Origin: Catonia carolina
Lineage: Eukaryota > Arthropoda > Insecta > Hemiptera > Achilidae
Length of the DNA: 64,000 bases
Direction of reading: 5' to 3'
Assembly: GCA_035578175.1 (NCBI GenBank)
Contig: JAQMRL010000008.1
Span: 95,055,041 to 95,119,040 of the forward strand
Part shown: positions 58,233 through 64,000 of the stretch, in pieces
Layout of the letters: every line of letters starts with the position of its first letter
How positions within the stretch are numbered: position 1 is the first letter of the stretch
The notes under the pieces: model-generated
Database searches by the model: none
Seen by the model: only the letters and a program-made list of their open reading frames with translations
What the model was told of the DNA's origin: nothing
Position numbers and translations under genes: made by a program

Positions 58233-59362
58233 TGTGACAATATCTAAAGAGAATATGGGTTCGAGAATGTTCAAGCAAGAGATATAAAGATTAACGTAAA
58301 TAACAAGAAAAATAAATAACGTTTTCCAAGAAGTAGTTAAATATTATGTGTTTATATAAATGGGCTTTTATAGTAAAGGTAGGTCTGGCTTTTGTAGTCA
58401 CTCGGCATTGTGAGAGCCGGGTGGGTACCTATTTAAATATTTGACCTCTTTGTAACACCTTCTATTCAATCATAGTTTGTTTACAGTTGTTAAGATTTAT
58501 CCAGAAACCATCAGAAGGATTTTGTATTTTATTATTGTTGTTTAGGTCATCAGCCGAAAGGCTGGTTTGAACCTATGGAGGTTTTACTAAGTAAAACGAG
58601 GAGTGAGGTGATTTACTATTGCCTTCCTCACTGAATGGAAAAGTACGCTTATCAACATGCCGGGCCTTCTAAAAAGCACATACTTTCCACTCTGCAAATG
58701 ACACCTTCACTTCATTCACCACAGGGTCTGGCTGTAAAATGAAATTCATTACTTTCAGAGGAGATAACTCTGATTAGTGTCTTATACACCTCTACCTCTT
58801 CTGTTTTCCAATGATCCAGTCATCTAATTGGCTGACAGTGTGATAAGAAATAGAACTATTTATAATTACTGAGTGTAAATAATTTGACACTCCACCTGTC
58901 TGTTATGGGCTTATTTTTATTATGATATCGAAAATCTCTGTTGTTTCTCGAACTCTCCATACCTATAAAAGTCACCTATAAAAGCGCCGGTTGTTTAAGG
59001 TCCGAAGTTAGTTTACATTTGTCCGTGATTAAAGGAGCGTATTCGATAGTGCATACAGGTAGTCCAGAACGTTAGAATAGGTCAACGATACTACGAATAA
59101 CTGGCTATTGTTTAACTTTTATTCATTCTGTGTCCTTTCTGTAAGAAGTAGTATTAAGCAAATTAAGTTTATTGTATTATTTAATTATTGTCTGATTAGT
59201 TTGTTATTTATTAAGTAGTTTCATGGTAATATACTTGTAGATTGTAGTCAATTATTTAATTGTAATTCTTAGTTGTATAAAATACTTGTAATTTTAAACT
59301 TTAGTGTGTTAATTATTTATTTTACCCATATCCCGAAACGGACCTTAGAGATAAGTTTTACA
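58233..59362 (+). mobile_element. Solo LTR, copy 2, holding an R400 insertion
   Basis: Begins TGTGACAATATC and ends AAGTTTTACA with ATAC duplicated at 58229-58232 and 59363-59366. Ends and 3' part (GTAGTATTAAGCAAATTAAG, AAACGGACCTTAGAGAT) match the solo LTR at 27926-28398; the middle is longer and different. An inverted R400 copy lies at 58540-58910. Confidence 0.65.
58540..58910 (-). repeat. R400 repeat, copy 9 (only reversed copy)
   Basis: The minus strand starts GCCCATAACAGACAGGTGGA near 58910 and ends GATGACCTAAACAACAATAA near 58540. Nested in the solo LTR 58233-59362. Confidence 0.75.
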
Positions 59363-60320
59363 ATACTAATAATGCACTAATTTACGAATAAATAGAAATA
59401 TACTAATTGAATACTATTAACACTAAAATATTTATCAACTTTAATTACAATTTCCCGAAAACAAGTGTTTCTTAAACTTCATTTTTAAAATTTTGTAACC
59501 TTTTTATAATTTTTCTTTGCTTCAATTTTATGTTTTATTTACAACTGTACATTTCTTTAAAGCACAACTAGTAAATGAGATGAAATAAATGAGGAATGGC
59601 GGGAATGTGACGTCAATGAGAATCGATCCAGTGACCGATTTCGGCGTGAAATTTTGCAAGGAATGTAGTACCAATATTTTTCAATACCTAATAATGATTT
59701 ATAAACTATGATGGATGATTTTTTTATATGAAATGATTTTTTGTTTTTATGAAATGACACAGGCGTGACAAGTTAAATTGATTTTTTTTATAGTGGTCGG
59801 AGAAGATCTCTATTCCATATTCTTCGTTTCAGTCGTCTGTTAACAGGGAGATCGTTAGTTGAAAGAGATTGAACATTTGGATTTATGTGGTCAACTGTCG
59901 CTGTGTGTAATGAGTATGTTACGTTGACAATGTCTAGAACCGTCTTTTTGCAAATAACGATAAAAAAGTAAAAGTATCATTGTTTTTAGCATTAAATTCT
60001 CTGCAAGAAACACTCATAATCTCACTTTTGACTAAGGTTAAGATAAGTCCCTTAAAATTTTTATTTAGTACTTAACAATGTGTTAAGTAATTCTGGTTGA
60101 GCGAGTATTATTATGTTGATCAGATTATAAACACATGTGAACAAATTCTGTTAGTGATCTTTTTTCAAACTCACATCTACTCTTAGACAAAAACAGAACG
60201 ATCGAATCGGGAGGTTTTAACAGATAAAACATTAAGTTACACTGATAAAGATTCAGTTAATCAAAGAATGTAAATTTCTAGTAAAATTTAAGGTATAAAA
60301 AAACAGAAACAAAAACTGAT
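59363..60320. other. No exon recognised downstream of GR exon F
   Basis: I looked on the minus strand for a copy of the 69-bp loop exon or a TM7 exon serving exon F and did not recognise one. A possible antisense B box (GAGAATCGATCCAGTGACCG, about 59617) may mark a decayed SINE. Confidence 0.4.
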
Positions 60321-60324
60321 AGCC

Positions 60325-60515
60325 GGTCGCATTGGCGCAGTTGGTAACGTGCTCGCCTCTCACCATGCGGTCCTGGGTTCGAATCCCACTCAGGCACGGC
60401 ATATTTTCATACGTTACAAAAAATTCATTTCATCCTCATTACACACAGTTACACCCTAACGTCGTCGCTAATGACCTTGCAGTTGATGCGACGTTAAATA
60501 AATAAATAAATAAAA
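60325..60515 (+). repeat. tRNA-derived SINE, tail type A (best-preserved copy)
   Basis: A-box-like TTGGCGCAGTTGGTAACG, then GGGTTCGAATCCC (B box), a body with CATTTCATCC, and the tail GTCGTCGCTAATGACC with GTTGATGCGACG and a TAAA repeat. The tail matches the 3' end of the I-like LINE at 12675-16703. Confidence 0.85.
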
Positions 60516-60559
60516 AAAACTGACAGCACAATATTTTTTAGATAAATTTATACACTTAC

Positions 60560-61477
60560 CATAACACGTTGTTTACTGGAAGTAAGAACCATATTAATGT
60601 AAGTAGCTAGGTAGAAAACAACCCGAATAAATTGAAATATAAATTCAAAAAGCATTGACTTATTGCTTTGTAAACGAGTTATTGCTACATAGCATATTAC
60701 AATTATTTGTAATTGTACTTGGTAATAAAGACAGAATTGGTACAAATTATATGAGTTTTTTAATGACTTGGAATAATTGATTAAATTTATATGTAATAAC
60801 CTCATTGTTTTTATAAATAATATTGGAGATTTTAAAGGTTCTCCTTTTTTGATTGCAATCAAATATTTATTTATTAATTTTTGTAATATTTCAAGTCTTT
60901 TAGTCATTGCAAACATAAAAATTTTTATTAACATGAAATGCATTTGTAGTGGTATTACTTGCTGAGTATCGTGTACGCACCAAAATAAAAAAATTGAAGT
61001 ATTTTTCGACATTATCGTAATTACTGAATAATCGATTGTAATTACAATCATTAGGAATATAATATTTGAAACAATTATATTTTTATTATATTTCATTTCT
61101 AATAATCTAAAATTTTTCATAGGAAATATTTTAAGTAAATTATCATCGAATTTTTTAATATTTATAATTATGTAATTAACATTTTTGTAGAATTTTATTA
61201 AACTTAAATGTTGTATAAATATTCCAAAAAAATGGCAATAAGAAAATACATGAATTCGAGTGGAAATATAAGGTTGCATTACATGAAAATTATAAATAAT
61301 TGTACAAAATAAAAGTATCATAAAAATATAATGTGCGATAAATTCTTTATTTTTAAAATTGTAATTTAGGTAACCAAATTTTGATTTATCATTTAAGGGA
61401 AGAAACTTAATGAATTTAAATATTTTTACAAATAATCTTATTGAATTATAAAAATTTGAATAATTATTATCAGTCAT
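60560..61477 (-). CDS. Gustatory receptor first exon F (diverged member)
   Basis: 306 codons to the donor ATG|GTAAGTGTA (intron from 60559). The frame is open 42 codons farther upstream to 61603, but I choose the ATG at 61475-61477 (MTDNNYSNFYNSIRLFVKIF) because it aligns with the start of A-E (MVN..., FYDSVKLFLNIF). Shared landmarks are LPLNDKS, the QHLSLIKFYKNVNYIIINIK block against QHLTLIKTYMNIKYIFIKF, VIPLQMHFMLI and the end TSSKQRVM. Six hydrophobic segments precede the donor. It is 8 kb upstream of E and much more diverged, with no shared upstream block. No frameshift or stop. It may splice to the same downstream exons or belong to a separate gene with exons I could not see. Confidence 0.72.
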
Positions 61478-62895
61478 ATTTTGTAATAAGTGGAAAAATA
61501 ATTTAATTTTATCTAGAATATTTTTCATCAAGAATATGAAAACAATTCTAAAAAGAAACCTTTTTAAAGCGAAGATGTTGTATACTATAGCTATTTTAAA
61601 CAAGAGTTACTTGTAATACAATACCATCTAACAAATCACTTATAAAATAACGTTTAATAAAAATCCTAATTTACAGGTAATTATTCAAAAATATAACTGT
61701 AAAAGAGATCACACAAACTGTCCGGTTATTTAAAAGAAAAGTTAATTATGATTTTTAACTAACTAAATTAAACCTCCTTTTTTATAACCATGACTAACAG
61801 CTTAAAATTTTAAGTGAAATTTAAAAAAATGATTCAGCTTTTTGAAAGTAAATCAATTTTTAACCAAATATATTATGGCGGCAATGTAAAATGAATTTTT
61901 TTATCAACCAGTTATTTTAAAAATATTTCTACGGATTTGAACAGTTGTGTATAACGTAATGAATGCATGCAGAGTACCTAGGTTATTAAACATAAATTTA
62001 TATAAATTATGCATAATGCTTTTTAAGTGCATATCAAAAGATGAGAAATCAATCGATATTACTTCAATTTTATTCTACAGTAAAGTAACACCAATATCTA
62101 TAATTTGTATTATATCTCCTGTAATATATTTATATTATCCCACGAGGGATTATCCAATTTGCTATATAATTAATTAATATTGCATTCTTTATTGGTGTTG
62201 CATCAGCTTTCAAATTTGATTTTATTATTTTTTATTTACCTTGTCCCCTATTTCGTTCAATAAAACATTATTCACATTAAATAGTTTATTTGTTACGTAA
62301 ATCTTTCTTTTTATGTATATTTATAATCAAATATAAAACAACTTAACAATCGTTAATTTATCAATAAAAATAAGTTACTATTTATAAACAAAATTCAACT
62401 AATCTTTGTACATTTATCATTTTCTCATATACTCAATATAATAAGCACACAACTCCTCTTCTAATATATATTTTTCTGAATAATTATGAATGAATGAATG
62501 AATAAATGAATAACTGAATGGGACGTTTAATAAAAAAAAAACATGTTGTTATCTTGAGGTTTTACGCCCCATTAAAATAATTTACAATGATATTTCTTCT
62601 TCTTAGTTGGTTAGTAACCATATTTTGTTTATGAAAATTAAATAATTTTTAAATATTTTATCTTAATCAGCTGGAATTATTTATATTTATTTCAATATAC
62701 TCAAATATAAACAAGTCCAGATGTCCATTAAATTTGTCTCATTACACTCCTTAAAGGTAGAGTAAAATTAAGTTGCATTCACTTAATGGAAATATTTCAG
62801 TAGAATAATTAATAAACGTCTATCCTTATCAATTTTAGAAAAATATCGGTCAAGTAATCGATTTCTTTGTTCTAAATAATTTCATACTAAATGCC
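61478..62895. other. Upstream region of exon F; no gene recognised
   Basis: AT-rich. The conserved block of units A-E is not seen. A TGAA run (GAATGAATGAATG) lies near 62488. Confidence 0.45.
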
Positions 62896-63003
62896 TATTC
62901 CCACGACGCTAATCTGCTTTATAGTTGACTAACAGCTAGCAAAATAGCGTACTGCGAAACCTGAAACTGATAGAAGATAATTTAGACGATGTCGTGGGAA
63001 ATA
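62896..63003. mobile_element. Very short MITE (108 bp)
   Basis: TATTCCCACGAC at the left and GTCGTGGGAAATA at the right form the inverted ends; the inside has TAGTTGACT and CAGCTAGC as in the CTAG-rich repeat at 1024-1350. Confidence 0.6.
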
Positions 63004-63144
63004 CCACCTGATCGTTCAAAGATAAATAACGGGGCTAGGTTTCTTCAATGAAACATTACAGAAGTATCGTTGGAAGTTAAATTTAGTTTCAGATTCAGAA
63101 AAACGAGCGGGACTAAATACCAATATATACATCAATAATAATAT

Positions 63145-63186
<42 letters not shown>

Positions 63187-63474
63187 CGGAACAGTTACCA
63201 GATTTCCATAATATTAATATAAATCAATCACAAACAATCTGGCTGGGCGGGAAGGACTAACGTTGATATATACAATTATATCTTTAACTTACGCTGAAAG
63301 TCGCATTACTACAGGAAGTCATGAAATGACAGTTATCGGATCATCGCTAGTGGGTGTGGTCTGGTATAAATGATCCGGACGGCTTCAATTTCTGAAGCCA
63401 TTCCGGCGTCGTGGAAATTTCTTGAGGTGTTGTGGATTTAGTCCTGGTTGGCAGGAAAGAAAAGGTGATCATGG
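63004..63474. repeat. TA microsatellite and unassigned DNA
   Basis: A pure TA tract at about 63145-63184. The rest has no recognised feature. Confidence 0.6.
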
Positions 63475-63645
63475 ACATTTCTGGTTTAACGTCCGACTGT
63501 TCTGCAAGTACTGCTAATGCAGACGTTGAAGGGTGAAATGATTTTTGTAACGTATGAAAATATGCCATGCCTGAATGGGATTCGAACCCAAGACCGCGTG
63601 ATGAGAGGCGAGCACGTTACCAACTACGCCAATGCGGCCGGTGAT
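63475..63645 (-). repeat. tRNA-derived SINE, tail type B
   Basis: Minus-strand head GCCGCATTGGCGTAGTTGG (about 63640), B-box-like GGGTTCGAATCCC, tail CAGTCGGACGTTAAACC near 63486. It supplies the head missing from the copy at 57768. Confidence 0.8.
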
Positions 63646-64000
63646 CATGGGTGATGGAGTTAGGAATTAAATAGTGGAAATTTGTAATGAGGTATCTCGC
63701 CACATAATGTCGCCATCCGGTGACAGCATCTTATTATTATAATCTATTTTAAGTTTTGTAATTAATTTAATTGAGGAAATATTTTTATAATTTGTTTGTT
63801 GTCTAAGTTGAATAATTAATTGTGTCGATAAATAATTTTTATAAGTTTAAAGAAAGTTTGTTTATTAGTCACCAACACATATACCAAACGGAGCTTAAGT
63901 GTTGCAGTATACATTATTATAGTGTATGATATTTTAAATCTTACCGATAATATTACATTTTACAAGTAAGTAAAAGAAAACTAAATTGAAATTAGTGTTA
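63646..64000. other. No recognised feature
   Basis: AT-rich DNA to the window edge. Confidence 0.45.

Noticed and set aside
60325..60400. Possible tRNA gene with good A and B boxes
   Set aside because: It is followed by a SINE body and a LINE-type tail, and repeated in other copies, so it is a retroposon head.
32188..61477. Odorant receptor (7tm_6) instead of gustatory receptor
   Set aside because: The loop exon ending in DDDLKNE and the exon layout fit gustatory receptors better, though without a profile search this remains a judgement.
1..64000. CRISPR array, bacterial operons or prophage
   Set aside because: No short regularly spaced repeats with unique spacers and no bacterial gene structure; the tandem array at 4441-5985 has no spacers.

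Overview
This is AT-rich nuclear DNA of an animal, almost certainly an insect. The reasons are a tandem array of insect-type gustatory receptor (GR) exons with perfect splice donors, microsatellites, tRNA-derived SINEs, APE-type LINEs, mariner, Harbinger and foldback elements, and solo LTRs with 4-bp target duplications. I cannot name the species; a hemipteroid or cockroach-like insect would fit. I recognise no bacterial genes, no rRNA and no clearly functional tRNA.

The only host genes I can support lie between about 30.9 and 61.5 kb on the minus strand: six long GR-type first exons (A 32188-33123, B 34968-35900, C 39191-40130, D 46073-47005, E 49441-52479 split by a LINE, F 60560-61477). 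Each codes for about 306-312 residues with about six membrane segments and ends in phase 0 at a GTAAGT donor. A, B, D and F are open, C is a pseudogene, and E was open until an RTE-type LINE landed in it. The only downstream exon I can see is 69 bp at 30917-30985, beyond exon A. It has a good acceptor and donor and encodes the GR intracellular loop that precedes TM7. The duplicated DNA between first exons carries no copy of it. The array therefore looks like one locus with alternative first exons spliced to shared 3' exons, as in Drosophila Gr39a and Gr28b. The TM7 exon was not recognised and may lie to the left or outside the window.

The rest is mostly transposon debris. 0-12 kb: LINE fragment, CTAG-rich repeat, GC-rich patch, about 7 copies of a 215-bp tandem repeat, a decayed THAP-domain gene, SINEs and a foldback MITE. 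12.4-17.1 kb: a Harbinger-like element with a MADF coding remnant, split by an I-like LINE that has lost its reverse transcriptase. 17.6-31.9 kb: internally deleted mariner and DDE elements, a composite inverted-repeat element, a 2.4-kb palindrome and a GT-rich TIR element holding a solo LTR. Within the array: a 1.96-kb A-rich LTR, a foldback MITE and several LINE tails. 53-64 kb: more LINE tails, SINEs, a second solo LTR and exon F. A 390-bp retroposon-like repeat (here R400) occurs nine times, eight in the same orientation.

Many insertions have exact target duplications or can be checked against empty sites in the paralogous array units, so their order can be read directly.
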